This document shows positions 10,117-19,854 of a stretch of DNA of 64,000 bases, in pieces. The stretch spans positions 103,884 through 167,883 of the forward strand of contig DBTT01000026.1 of the NCBI GenBank assembly GCA_002307185.1, written 5' to 3'. The first letter of the stretch is position 1. Each line of letters begins with the position of its first letter. The stretch comes from Bacteroidales bacterium UBA1309. Lineage in GTDB: Bacteria; Bacteroidota; Bacteroidia; Bacteroidales; Dysgonomonadaceae. The translations under genes were made by a program, and so were the position numbers. The notes below the pieces were generated by a model. It was not told the origin of the DNA. It made no database searches and was given only the letters and a program-made list of their open reading frames with translations.

Positions 10117-10281
10117 CTTCTGCAAAGGAAAATATAAATATAAAAATTAATCTTGCTAAATAACTATTATTTTAAAGTCGGCAAGAGCCTAAATATATCT
10201 TTAAATCTGATATTTCAAGCTGACTTTCCCCAATGCTGGGACACTCTATCTCTATTCTGTCAAAAAGGAAGATTGGGATGA

Positions 10282-10446
10282 TCTTCTTATTTGTTTGCGA
10301 TAAGTATAACAGAATTGGTTCACTTCTCTCTTTGCAGTATCCAATCAAGTTCGGTCAGCAAAGCTGTGGTTGATGGTCGTTTGCGCCTGGTTGCTGACGG
10401 AAACAAAGCCACTTTGGATAATGCCAAACACTTAAATATTAAGTAG
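10282..10446 (+). pseudogene. Possible 3'-end relic of an unidentified secreted protein gene
   Basis: The 644-base gap between the two GH98 genes contains an open stretch from 10282 to a TAG at 10444-10446, preceded in frame by TGA at 10279. Its last ~30 codons look protein-like (for example KAVVDGRLRLVADGNKATL, then DNAKHLNIK before the stop). A strong intrinsic terminator starts two bases after the stop codon, which is what a genuine gene end would show. No start codon or upstream body fits. I cannot assign a family; it may be the tail of a deleted PUL gene. Confidence 0.33.
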
Positions 10447-10447
10447 T

Positions 10448-10492
10448 ACCTCCCGTTAAGGAACATCGAATAGGCGTCGGGGAGGTTGTTTT
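10448..10492 (+). terminator. Intrinsic terminator between the GH98 genes
   Basis: ACCTCCC (10448-10454) pairs with GGGAGGT (10480-10486), extendable by a G-C pair with a one-base bulge, and is followed by TGTTTTTATA. It sits directly behind the stop codon of the relic at 10282-10446. It should separate transcription of the second GH98 gene from upstream genes, which implies a promoter between 10493 and 10685. Confidence 0.65.
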
Positions 10493-10685
10493 TATACTGA
10501 TAGGCACACTGTGCTTGTGCGATTATAATTGTGAGGGGGATTTGTAACATTTTGTTCCATCTCCAGTGACTCTTGCCGCCATAGAAAAGCTAGGCAGTTG
10601 TGGCCTTGTAACTCCCGATCAGAAATAAGTAAAAGTAGAGTTAAATTGAGCTTTTGGATACATACAAAATAAAAATCACCTTGAA

Positions 10686-13600
10686 ATGAAAAAAAAGCAT
10701 ACGTGCAAGAGAATTCGAGAAATAGCGTTCATCTGTTTTTCGCTTTTACTCTTTTTATTTGTGACAAATCTGAGTGCGCAGACCAATGCGCCGATGAGGA
10801 GGCCCGTGTCCCCGCAGCAGCCAATGTACTTGATCCATATTGACACATGGAATTATCCCGACCCTAAAAAAATAATAGAGCTTATTCCTGCCGACATAAG
10901 GCCTTATGTGGTGATGAATATTTCCCTGTCGATAAGCCATGATGTGACAACGAGCCGGTTTAAGGTTGCGGAATATGGTTATGAGATTGCGAAGTCGTGG
11001 TTGCGGGTATGTGCCGAAAATCAGATGTGGGCCACTGTACAGCCATCGAGCGGGGGATTTTGTCAGTTCTCGGATTCTGACTTGAGTGTTTATGAAGAAT
11101 TTTTCAGGGACTTCCCCAACTTCATAGGCTTTAATTATGCAGAACAATTTTGGGGCTATGACGATGCTAGCGACCCGCTGTCTGCCAAATGGACTGACCG
11201 CATGGCTCATTTTGCAAACCTGCTAAAGGTGTGCGACAAATACGGAGGCTACCTGGTTGTGAGCTGGTGCACCAACCAGTGGGGGGCGGCGATCAATCCT
11301 ATTGCCATGCTGAAGAGGAATCCGGCTTTTGCGGCAGCATGCAGGGATTACTCCAAGAACTATATCTTGTGCGAGAAATACACGCAGGAATCATATATTT
11401 CAGACATGGAGAGTACGTGCTTGGGAGCATATTTGTCTGGCTATAGTGGCCAATATGGCATACGCTACGACGATACCGGCTGGACGGATGCCAATGGCGA
11501 ACATAGTAATTTCACCATGGCCACCGGTTTGGCCGCCCACCTCGAGCACATAATGCTTACTGGGCAAACAGTGATAGACGGCCCGGAACTGATTTGGACA
11601 CAATGCTTCAAGGAGACTGCAGCTTCCGCCACAAGTGATGGGTTTACCAGGCGAAACTGGGCGACTTACCCTCAATTCGACAATGTGAGCCTTGATGTTT
11701 TTAGAAAACTCATAGATGGCACCGTGCGCATACCCACCAGGAAAGAAGTGATAGACAGGACTAAAGTCGCCATAATCAACGATGTCAATTCCGGTGACAA
11801 CAGCGAAACTTATAGTTCGCCCCAAACCTTGTCCGAAGGACTTTACAGAATGGATGGCGACGGCAATTATGAATACAACAAAACTTTTTTCAAAAAGACA
11901 GGACGGTATCCTACCATCCCTACCGTATATAAACTGGAGGATGCCGATGCAAATTCATTCCAGCTAAAGATAAACAGGTCGGACTATGGCAGCAGGTGGC
12001 CCGACATAGCGAGCAAGACCTCTGAGCTGGACCAGCTTTTCCCGCAAGAATACACGGGTAACTTGTATGCCGGCAGGCATGAAAACGGGTGGGTTACCTA
12101 CAACCCTTACAAGACAGGGGAAACCGCCTCTGCTTGTATTCCATTCAAGTATAATACATGTGATAGCATGAAGCTTACTTATTCCCAATATAGTGCTGGA
12201 GTTGTAAAGGAGTTCCCGGATAAAATAACTTTCTATCTGAACAACTATGATAATGTGCTGGATACCGGTCTAAAGAACGACACCATTCGGATTTACGGGT
12301 GTTCCAGCGAGCCTGCCTACACCAGCGTGGATCGAGGCAAGGCCCAGGCTAGCGTAATCTCAAAGGGTTGGGAAGACGGTGTTCTCACCTTGGTAGTGAA
12401 GCACAACGGCGCTTTGGATCTTACTATTAACTGTTCTGGGACAGCGACAAACAGATTAACCGCGTTTACACCCTCCTCCATCATTGTTCCCCGGAAACCC
12501 GATTTATACACAGGCTCCAGGCAGAATGAGTTCGAATGTGCTGACTACAAGAATATTTCCAGTGTTATTTCCGGCGGATACAATGGGACTGTCCGGAAAT
12601 ACACAGGGCAAGGCTATGTCATATTGGGCACTAACGCCAACGCTTCCCTTCGCGACACAGTAAGTGTGCTTAAGAAGGGATCCTACAAACTTCAAATCAG
12701 ATATATGGTTACTTCGGGCGATGTCAATTCGTTAGATTTGTATGTAAACGATTCAAAAATTTCGACGCCAACTTTTGTGAAAACGGCAAGCAGCGGTGAG
12801 TGGGGAATCTATACACAATACGTCGTCCTCGATGAAGGATACAATAAGGTAATGCTAAAATCCAACAAGGCAGCTACTTATACCATGTACCTTGATAATT
12901 TTGTTGTTTCTGGGGATGATGCTGGCAGGATGTATGACTTTTCATCCGATGAACCCGCCCAATCAGCAAGTGTCCCTGCCGCTCAATTCGTTTCGGTGAA
13001 AAGTGGCTCGGCCGGAGTGGTTGCGTACACCGATGGCAATGGGCAAACAAGCAATTGCTTTAAGGCCTATTCCGCGGGATCCTCAAACGCCACGGGGGTT
13101 GCTGATCTGGAATTGTTTTCGGCGAATGCTTCGGATTATTATGTGGTCTGGAAAGAATATTACGGGACGGCGGGTGCGCTCAAAGGTATTTTGATGAGAG
13201 GCACAGGCTCGTCATCGTATGCTGGCGGCATGAAGAAAGGCTACCTGTTTACATCCCAGGATAACGCCGACAACACAGTATCCCTTAAGTCGTACATCGT
13301 CGGGGAAACAGGTATCTCCGAAAAAACAGCCTTTACCACCAGCCTTCATGTTCAGGCAGGGCAGCCTTGCTGGTATCGCGCGAGGGCACTGGGTTCCCAA
13401 TTTGTTTTTGAATGCTCCTCTGACAGCATCAACTGGGTAGGTGCAAATACGACAACATTTACCGACAGTGCTTATGTTTCAGGAGCAACGCAACTGGTCT
13501 GGGGTTTGAATTCAGCCAATTATGATTGGGTGATGGACAATATAGCCTCTTTCACAGGAAACATTTCGGCATCTCAATTCTCGTTGAGCGGATTCACCTA

Positions 13601-14774
13601 TGTCCATAATTTCGGCCCCTCGGAGAGCAAGGCTGTAACGGTTTCGGGAAGTTCTTTGACGAGCAACATGCTGGTTGCCGCATCCGCTAATTTCGAAGTG
13701 TCGCTGGATGCAAGTTCAGGATACACTTCCTCCATTACTTTACCCCAGAGCGCGGGCAATATCCCTGCTTCTACCCTGTATGTGAGGCTGAAGACAGGTT
13801 TGGGGATAAATAATTATGCAGGTGAACTACTAATCAGTTCCGACGGGATATTTGACCGCAAGATAGATTTGGCAGGAAGCGTTTCACCCGAATCGGTTAG
13901 CAAGATGTATGATTTCTCCAACGATGTTGCTACAACTAGTGCAACCACTCCTCCAGCCTTGAATACTTCAATTGGTACTGGAAACACGGCCACGGCTGGT
14001 GTCGTTAGTTACACTGATGCTTCCGACATCACAAGCAATGTATTGAAACCTTATAGCGGCGGGAATCGGAATGCTACCGGAGCCATTGACCTGAATTTGT
14101 TCTCTTCGAAAAGTACCGACTATTCGGTAACATGGAAACAATGCGTGAATGCAGGGAAAGATTACAAAGCCGGAGTCTTGCTTAGGGGCGATCCTTCTAA
14201 AATTGGTGACGACGCAACGGGATATGTGAATGGCATAATGCAGGGGTATCTCTTCATCGTTTACTCGAAAACATCGGGAGGTTCGGAGTTCCGTATCTAT
14301 AAATCGACCTCGACATTCAATGCTCTTTCGATGCTTGTAAACACAGGTGTGAGTGGTTTAATCCCCTCAACCAACCAAGCTGTTTGGTATAGGGCTTCAG
14401 TGTCGGGATCTTCCCTCGTTGCATTGAAACTTGAATATTCCGCCGACAGCATCACGTGGAAAACCGGATCCACGGTAAATGATAGTTCTAATCCGTTCGC
14501 TTTGGGTTCCACGCAGTTTGTTTGGGGCTTGGGTGTTGCAAATGTTGACTTTTATGTAGATAATATAACATTTTATGGTATTGAAGACGCCACCCTTTCC
14601 GGAATTGAAGCTCCTGTTGATTTATATGATGGCGTTACTGTCATCTTTTCGGAATATTACACAATTACAGGGCAAAGAATTTCTAATAGTAAGAATAACC
14701 TGAAAGGTTTCTATATTGTAAAGAATGTGATGTCGAATGGCAAAGTTGTAACTGAAAAAGTGTATATTCGTTAG
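10686..14774 (+). CDS. GH98 endo-glycosidase (probable xylan-active), giant modular form with duplicated unknown domains
   Basis: The protein has 1362 residues. A signal peptide (about 1-32, LSAQ) is followed by a GH98 barrel (about 36-360) and GH98 C-terminal domain (to about 600). Candidate catalytic residues Glu153 (FNYAEQFW), Asp262 (IRYDDTGW) and Glu301 (DGPELIW) are all present. Then come a CBM35/6-like module (about 608-745), a first copy of a ~205-residue domain starting MYDFSSD (about 748-955), a beta-sandwich linker of the type common in T9SS proteins (about 960-1068, LSGFTYVHNFGPSESKAVTV), a second copy starting MYDFSND (about 1073-1300), and a sorting-like tail (EYYTITGQRI... to the end). 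The catalytic part is closely related to the GH98 at 7168, so these are paralogs. Surface display through T9SS is inferred. It is the longest enzyme in the locus. Confidence 0.9.
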   Translation: MKKKHTCKRIREIAFICFSLLLFLFVTNLSAQTNAPMRRPVSPQQPMYLIHIDTWNYPDPKKIIELIPADIRPYVVMNISLSISHDVTTSRFKVAEYGYEIAKSWLRVCAENQMWATVQPSSGGFCQFSDSDLSVYEEFFRDFPNFIGFNYAEQFWGYDDASDPLSAKWTDRMAHFANLLKVCDKYGGYLVVSWCTNQWGAAINPIAMLKRNPAFAAACRDYSKNYILCEKYTQESYISDMESTCLGAYLSGYSGQYGIRYDDTGWTDANGEHSNFTMATGLAAHLEHIMLTGQTVIDGPELIWTQCFKETAASATSDGFTRRNWATYPQFDNVSLDVFRKLIDGTVRIPTRKEVIDRTKVAIINDVNSGDNSETYSSPQTLSEGLYRMDGDGNYEYNKTFFKKTGRYPTIPTVYKLEDADANSFQLKINRSDYGSRWPDIASKTSELDQLFPQEYTGNLYAGRHENGWVTYNPYKTGETASACIPFKYNTCDSMKLTYSQYSAGVVKEFPDKITFYLNNYDNVLDTGLKNDTIRIYGCSSEPAYTSVDRGKAQASVISKGWEDGVLTLVVKHNGALDLTINCSGTATNRLTAFTPSSIIVPRKPDLYTGSRQNEFECADYKNISSVISGGYNGTVRKYTGQGYVILGTNANASLRDTVSVLKKGSYKLQIRYMVTSGDVNSLDLYVNDSKISTPTFVKTASSGEWGIYTQYVVLDEGYNKVMLKSNKAATYTMYLDNFVVSGDDAGRMYDFSSDEPAQSASVPAAQFVSVKSGSAGVVAYTDGNGQTSNCFKAYSAGSSNATGVADLELFSANASDYYVVWKEYYGTAGALKGILMRGTGSSSYAGGMKKGYLFTSQDNADNTVSLKSYIVGETGISEKTAFTTSLHVQAGQPCWYRARALGSQFVFECSSDSINWVGANTTTFTDSAYVSGATQLVWGLNSANYDWVMDNIASFTGNISASQFSLSGFTYVHNFGPSESKAVTVSGSSLTSNMLVAASANFEVSLDASSGYTSSITLPQSAGNIPASTLYVRLKTGLGINNYAGELLISSDGIFDRKIDLAGSVSPESVSKMYDFSNDVATTSATTPPALNTSIGTGNTATAGVVSYTDASDITSNVLKPYSGGNRNATGAIDLNLFSSKSTDYSVTWKQCVNAGKDYKAGVLLRGDPSKIGDDATGYVNGIMQGYLFIVYSKTSGGSEFRIYKSTSTFNALSMLVNTGVSGLIPSTNQAVWYRASVSGSSLVALKLEYSADSITWKTGSTVNDSSNPFALGSTQFVWGLGVANVDFYVDNITFYGIEDATLSGIEAPVDLYDGVTVIFSEYYTITGQRISNSKNNLKGFYIVKNVMSNGKVVTEKVYIR

Positions 14775-14825
14775 GCGAATACTTATTGTCATCTTAAATT
14801 CCTTGATAAAAGGAGCAGTATCCAG

Positions 14826-14865
14826 CCATTACAACCGATCTTTGGATGTAATGGTGTGCTGTTTT
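14826..14865 (+). terminator. Intrinsic terminator after second GH98 gene
   Basis: CCATTACA (14826-14833) and TGTAATGG (14847-14854) form a perfect 8-pair stem, with outer AGCA/TGCT extension possible, followed within a few bases by GCTGTTTTT. It lies 52 bases after the stop and only 43 bases before the GH115 start, so it may be partial or regulate GH115 expression. Confidence 0.6.
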
Positions 14866-14896
14866 TAGTGCTAATAAATGTAATGATTTCATACGT

Positions 14897-17554
14897 ATGA
14901 TAACAAAAGTAAATCAGGTGTTTGTGTCCAGGCGAATTCTTTTTTTTGTATTCCTGAATTTATCGGTAACTGTATTAGGCTTTTCTCAAGATTTAACTTG
15001 GTTCGGAAAACCCATAGTTGTGGATAGGCCTGAGTCTGTTGATGACTTTCCTATTGCAGAGGGCAGGCAATTGAAAGCCTCAATCCGTTATGATGTAGCT
15101 AATGAATCTCGTGGCGTCATTCGTGCTATTGGGGATCTCCAAAACGATATAGACAGCGTCACTGGAGTAAAGCCGCCTCTCTTTACCACAGAGCCACCGT
15201 TTGCATACGAAATAATAATTGGCACAGTAGGAAATAGTAGGTTGATCGATCAACTGGTTTCTTCGAAGAAGCTCGATGTGGAAAATATCAAGGGGAAATG
15301 GGAAACATTTGTAATAGAAACGATTAAAAACCCTAAGCCGGGAGTAAAGCAATGCCTTGTTATTGCAGGGAGTGACAAACGTGGAACTATATACGGAGTA
15401 TATGAATTGTCGCGCCAATTAGGCATTTCCCCTTGGTATTGGTGGGCCGATGTTCCGGCAAAAAAACGAACGAGCGCTTATGTCTCACAAGGCCGCTATT
15501 TTTCAGGAGAGCCGAAGGTTAAATACCGCGGTATCTTTATCAATGACGAAAATCCATCCATGCAACGCTGGGCAAGGGCGAAATTTGGGGGGATGAACAG
15601 TAAAATGTATTCCCGCATGTTCGAATTGATGTTGCGACTAAAGGCAAACTACCTGTGGCCTGGAATGTGGGGTTCATTCACCGAATACAATCCGGGTGTG
15701 CCTCTTCTGAAAAATGAAAAGGGAGAGTATGAGGGCAATTCTTTTAACGAGGATGATCCCGAAAATCCCCGCTTGGCCGATGAATATGGTATTGTTATGG
15801 GTACATCCCATCACGAGCCGATGCAGCGTTCCCAACAGGAATGGATACGCAACAAGCAAAATTATGGTAATGGCGAGTGGAACTACATGACAAACAAGGA
15901 CGGGATTCAGAAATTCTTTAGGGAAGGCATTGAAAATACCAAAAATTACGAAAGCTTGATTACCATGGGGATGAGAGGCGATGACGACAAGCCAATGAAA
16001 GATGCTGGAAGTGCTGAAGCCAATTTCAAGATACTGGAAGGAATCATGAAAGACCAAAGGAAAATCATTGAGGAGGTTACAGGAAAGCCCGCATCAAAAA
16101 CGCCACAGGTATGGACTCTTTACAGCGAGGTGTTGGAATATTATGACCAAGGAATGAAAGTGCCTGATGATATGATAATTCTCTTATGTAACGATAACTG
16201 GGGAAATGTGCGCCGATTGCCCGAACTAAAAGGAAAACGCCATCCCGGTGGATACGGCATGTATTACCACGTTGCATACTACGGCGCGCCCCGTGCTTCC
16301 AAATGGCTTAATGTGAGCCAGATTCCGAAAATGTGGGAACAACTTCAACTCACCTACGACTATGGAGTGGACAAAATATGGATTCTCAATGTGGGAGACT
16401 TGAAACCATGTGAATATACGATGGATTTCTTCTTAAATATGGCATGGAATCCAAAATCTTTCAATCAAAACAATCTGTATGAGTATTCGCAGCGTTTTTG
16501 TGCCGAACAATTTGGCGAAGAATATGCAAAAGAAGCTGCCGTAATATTGAACACGTACTGCAAATATGCTGCTCGGGTTACACCAGAAATGCTCGATAGC
16601 CGAACTTATAACCTTGATGATGGTGAATTCAAGATGGTCAGGGACGAATTTCTCGCCCTCGAAGCCCGTGCACTTCGGCAATTCATCGATATTCCCAAGG
16701 ACTATAAGGATACTTACAAAGAAATCGTCTTGTTTCCGGTGCAAGCAATGGCAAATCTCTACGATCTTTATTATTCAGTAGCTATGAACAGTAAGCTCTC
16801 CTCCAACAAGGATATGGCCGCAAATGACTGGGCTGATCGTGCTGAGTATTGTTTTAAAAGAGATTCTATTCTTTGTGCGGATTACAACCTTAATATTGCC
16901 GGTGGAAAATGGAACCATATGATGGATCAGGTACACATAGGCTACACTACTTGGCATCCGCCAGTCCAAAACGTAATCCCTAAATTGGTGCGGGTTGAAC
17001 CCAGAGAAGCAAAAACGGGTGGTTATGTCTTCGTGGAGAAAAACAACGTTGTAGTGATGGAAGCAGAACACTATTTTGATTTGAAAAATGCCTCTAAGGC
17101 AAGTTGGACTGTCGTGCCCGATATGGGCAGGACGCTTTCGGGAATCGCACTGTTTCCTTACAACCAAATGGTAGATGGCGCATCAATATCCTACAAGATG
17201 AAATTAGACTCCAAGTCCAAAACTGTTAAAATTCGATTGATACTCAACAGCACCATGCCTTTCAAGAAAGGAGGTCATAGCCTTGCTGCTCGTTTCGACG
17301 GTGGAGAGGAAAAAAAGATAAATATCAATTCCGATTTGGTGTGGGGAAATCATTATACAAAAATGTACCCCACGGGAGCCGCGCGCATCAATGAAAAGGA
17401 AATGACGCTTATGCTTCCTGAAAGCTCAGATGGAACATATACGTTAACTCTGAGTCCGCTCGATCCGGGGATTCTTTTTTACAAGGTGATAGTGGACTGC
17501 GGAGGATACGAGAAGTCTTATCTTCATATGATCGAGAGTCCTGTGCATCGATAG
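14897..17554 (+). CDS. GH115 xylan alpha-1,2-glucuronidase, divergent copy
   Basis: The protein has 885 residues: signal peptide (about 1-31, GFSQ), N-terminal alpha/beta domain ending at the GH115 hallmark AGSDKRGTIYGVYELSRQ, a TIM barrel from YRGIFINDENP (about 210-215) through GTSHHEPMQRSQQEW, MGMRGDDDKPM and NDNWGNVRRLP, a helical bundle, and a C-terminal beta domain starting MEAEHYF. GH115 enzymes remove (4-O-methyl)-glucuronic acid from internal and terminal xylan units. Compared with the second GH115 of this locus (24522), two motif residues differ: Asn432 where the other has Asp (CNDN versus CDDN) and Ala460 where the other has Asp (YYHVAYYG versus YYHFDYVG). It carries an insert around 265-290 (KNEKGEYEGNSFNEDDPEN). 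Specificity or activity may therefore differ. Confidence 0.92.
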   Translation: MITKVNQVFVSRRILFFVFLNLSVTVLGFSQDLTWFGKPIVVDRPESVDDFPIAEGRQLKASIRYDVANESRGVIRAIGDLQNDIDSVTGVKPPLFTTEPPFAYEIIIGTVGNSRLIDQLVSSKKLDVENIKGKWETFVIETIKNPKPGVKQCLVIAGSDKRGTIYGVYELSRQLGISPWYWWADVPAKKRTSAYVSQGRYFSGEPKVKYRGIFINDENPSMQRWARAKFGGMNSKMYSRMFELMLRLKANYLWPGMWGSFTEYNPGVPLLKNEKGEYEGNSFNEDDPENPRLADEYGIVMGTSHHEPMQRSQQEWIRNKQNYGNGEWNYMTNKDGIQKFFREGIENTKNYESLITMGMRGDDDKPMKDAGSAEANFKILEGIMKDQRKIIEEVTGKPASKTPQVWTLYSEVLEYYDQGMKVPDDMIILLCNDNWGNVRRLPELKGKRHPGGYGMYYHVAYYGAPRASKWLNVSQIPKMWEQLQLTYDYGVDKIWILNVGDLKPCEYTMDFFLNMAWNPKSFNQNNLYEYSQRFCAEQFGEEYAKEAAVILNTYCKYAARVTPEMLDSRTYNLDDGEFKMVRDEFLALEARALRQFIDIPKDYKDTYKEIVLFPVQAMANLYDLYYSVAMNSKLSSNKDMAANDWADRAEYCFKRDSILCADYNLNIAGGKWNHMMDQVHIGYTTWHPPVQNVIPKLVRVEPREAKTGGYVFVEKNNVVVMEAEHYFDLKNASKASWTVVPDMGRTLSGIALFPYNQMVDGASISYKMKLDSKSKTVKIRLILNSTMPFKKGGHSLAARFDGGEEKKININSDLVWGNHYTKMYPTGAARINEKEMTLMLPESSDGTYTLTLSPLDPGILFYKVIVDCGGYEKSYLHMIESPVHR

Positions 17555-17903
17555 TGACAGTTCCGCTTCTTATTGGATATAGCTTTATGTTTACTCAATA
17601 TGATATGTTGGTGGGGTTTATGTAGGTGTGAAAACCATCTATATCAAAGTGGCCTTATTTTATGAATTTTCTGAAGATCTTTTTGTCTCGTTTGCCTTTT
17701 ATTGTCGGGTTCTTGCGATGATCAATCAGCATTAAATTCCAAAGCCCGATTCGTCTTATATTTTGATATTCGAATAAGATATTTACCAGCCTGCTTGGTC
17801 GAATATGCCACTTTTTTATGCTTATGGAACGAATAGAAATAAATATGTAACATATTTGAATATCTTGTTACGTAATCAAATGAATGAGAAACATTTCTAT
17901 TGC

Positions 17904-17931
17904 TTGAATTAAAGCTACGTTTGTATATTTG
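17904..17931 (+). promoter_or_regulatory. Candidate Bacteroidetes-type promoter in the 560-base gap before GH43
   Basis: TTG at 17904-17906 (-33-like) and TATATTTG at 17924-17931 (matches -7 consensus TAnnTTTG) are 17 bases apart, about 180 bases upstream of the GH43 at 18115. The whole gap 17555-18114 is AT-rich, shows no convincing coding remnant on either strand, and is one of the largest gaps inside the PUL, which fits an internal promoter and a long leader. Confidence 0.45.
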
Positions 17932-18114
17932 CGATGCTTGAATTTTGTACCATGAATGGCTCTACTTTTCATATTTCAATCTCATAAATTCAAGGAAAAT
18001 TCATTCGCCATATTGATGATGGGAGATAAGCCCGTCGCCTCATAGGTATAGATGATGGTAGCGCATTTCAAACAAGGCATCTCGTGATGTGGACAACAAA
18101 TTGCTTAATATATA

Positions 18115-19854
18115 ATGATGGAAAAAATTAATCTTAAACTTAGTCTTCTAATCGCCTTTATGGCCGTTTTCACAACACACCAATCAGGAGTAGCACAGGT
18201 TGCGAAAAACAACAAGAACAACCCGCTATTTACCAAGTTTGTTTATCAAGGGGATGACCGCGTATATAACGATAACCCACTTTCAGAGGGTGAATTCTAT
18301 TCTCCTATTCTCCAAGGCTGTTATCCTGACCCGAGCATAACACGAAAGGGTAATGACTATTATTTGGTCAATTCTTCTTTTTCGATGTTTCCCGGTGTTC
18401 CTATTTTTCATTCCACCGATCTGGTCAATTGGAAACAGATAGGGCATGTGCTTGATCGGACATCTCAGCTAAAGGTTCAGACTGCTGGTGTTAGTGCGGG
18501 AATTTATGCTCCAGATATTAAATATAATCCCTATAACGACACATTCTACATGATTACCACCCAGATAGCTTCTGGAATGGGCAACATGGTGGTGAAGACA
18601 AAAGACCCGCTCAAAGGATGGAGCGACCCTGTCAAATTGAAATTTGCTGGTATTGACCCTGCTATCTTCTTTGATGACAATGGAAAGGCTTACATCGTAC
18701 ACAACGATGCTCCTGACAAGGGAAAAGAACTCTACAACGGACATCGCGTGATTAAAATATGGGAATATGACTTGAATACGGACCAAGTGATTCCCGGAAC
18801 GGACAAGATCATCGTTGACGGAGGTGTGGATATTAAAAAGAAACCGATATGGATCGAAGGACCTCATATGTATAAGAAAAATGGCTTATATTATCTGATG
18901 TGCGCTGAAGGCGGTACTGGAGGATGGCACAGTGAAGTTGTATTCGTGGGAGACAATCCCAAAGGTCCGTTTATTCCTTCGGGCAACAATCCGATCCTGA
19001 CCCAAAGATATTTTACCGGCAAACGTACAAACCAAGTGGATTGGGCAGGCCATGCGGATCTTGTTGAGGGACCCGATGGTAAATATTATGGTGTTTTTCT
19101 AGCTATTCGTCCTAACGATAAAGGCCTGGTGAATACTGGACGCGAAACATTTATTTTACCGGTTGACTGGACAGGTAAGTTTCCTGTATTTGAAAACGGG
19201 CTTGTTCCGCTTGAACCGAAATTGAAGACTCCCAAAGGCGTTGTAAACCGTACAGGTCAGAATGGTTTTTTTCCTAACGGCAATTTTACATTCACCGAGA
19301 ATTTCACTGTTCCTGACTTAGATTTTAGGTGGGTTGCGATGAGAGGCCCGCGCGAAGAATTCATCTCAGTAAATCCCAAGTCGGGAGGATTGCAGATAGC
19401 TCCTTTCCCTGTGAGCATCAAAGAGGTGAAACCTATTTCTTGTCTTTTCCACAGGCAGCAGCATAAAAATTTCACTGCGACCACGACGCTTAATTATAAG
19501 CCAAAGCTAGAGACTGATTTGGCGGGTCTTGTTTGTTACCAGTCCGAAAGGTTTAATTATGTTTTTGGTATTACCCGAAAGGATAAGGACTCTTATATTG
19601 TTCTACAAAGAACAGAAAAGGGAAATTCAGTGATTCTTGCCAGCGAAAAGGTCGATGTTGCGAAACCCATTCAATTGCAAGTCGTAGCGAAGGGTGATGT
19701 CTATAGCTTTAACTATTCGGCAAATGGAAGTGAATTTAAGAATTTGGGTGGAACAGTCTCCGGGGACATTCTTTCTACCAATGTGGCAGGTGGATTTACT
19801 GGAAGTTTGATTGGCTTATATGCCACCTCAATGAATGATGCTATACCTAAATAA
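18115..19854 (+). CDS. GH43 beta-xylosidase/alpha-L-arabinofuranosidase with GH43 C2 domain
   Basis: The protein has 579 residues: a signal peptide (about 1-28, SGVAQ), a five-bladed GH43 propeller (about 62-360) and a concanavalin-like beta-xylosidase C-terminal domain (about 385-575, VAGGFTGSLIGLYATS near the end). The three GH43 catalytic carboxylates are visible: Asp72 (GCYPDPSI), Asp181 (AGIDPAIF) and Glu248 (WIEGPHMY). The FPGVPIFHSTDLVNWKQIG block is typical of two-domain GH43 subfamilies near 10-12; I do not fix the subfamily. It removes arabinofuranose from xylan or xylose from oligosaccharides, probably in the periplasm. It is preceded by a candidate promoter and followed by a hairpin, so it may be transcribed alone. 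Confidence 0.9.
   Translation: MMEKINLKLSLLIAFMAVFTTHQSGVAQVAKNNKNNPLFTKFVYQGDDRVYNDNPLSEGEFYSPILQGCYPDPSITRKGNDYYLVNSSFSMFPGVPIFHSTDLVNWKQIGHVLDRTSQLKVQTAGVSAGIYAPDIKYNPYNDTFYMITTQIASGMGNMVVKTKDPLKGWSDPVKLKFAGIDPAIFFDDNGKAYIVHNDAPDKGKELYNGHRVIKIWEYDLNTDQVIPGTDKIIVDGGVDIKKKPIWIEGPHMYKKNGLYYLMCAEGGTGGWHSEVVFVGDNPKGPFIPSGNNPILTQRYFTGKRTNQVDWAGHADLVEGPDGKYYGVFLAIRPNDKGLVNTGRETFILPVDWTGKFPVFENGLVPLEPKLKTPKGVVNRTGQNGFFPNGNFTFTENFTVPDLDFRWVAMRGPREEFISVNPKSGGLQIAPFPVSIKEVKPISCLFHRQQHKNFTATTTLNYKPKLETDLAGLVCYQSERFNYVFGITRKDKDSYIVLQRTEKGNSVILASEKVDVAKPIQLQVVAKGDVYSFNYSANGSEFKNLGGTVSGDILSTNVAGGFTGSLIGLYATSMNDAIPK

Noticed and set aside
10320..10550. A 76-codon minus-strand frame between the GH98 genes.
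   Set aside because: It runs across the terminator hairpin and shows no protein-like pattern; the + strand relic with its stop-terminator junction is the better reading.
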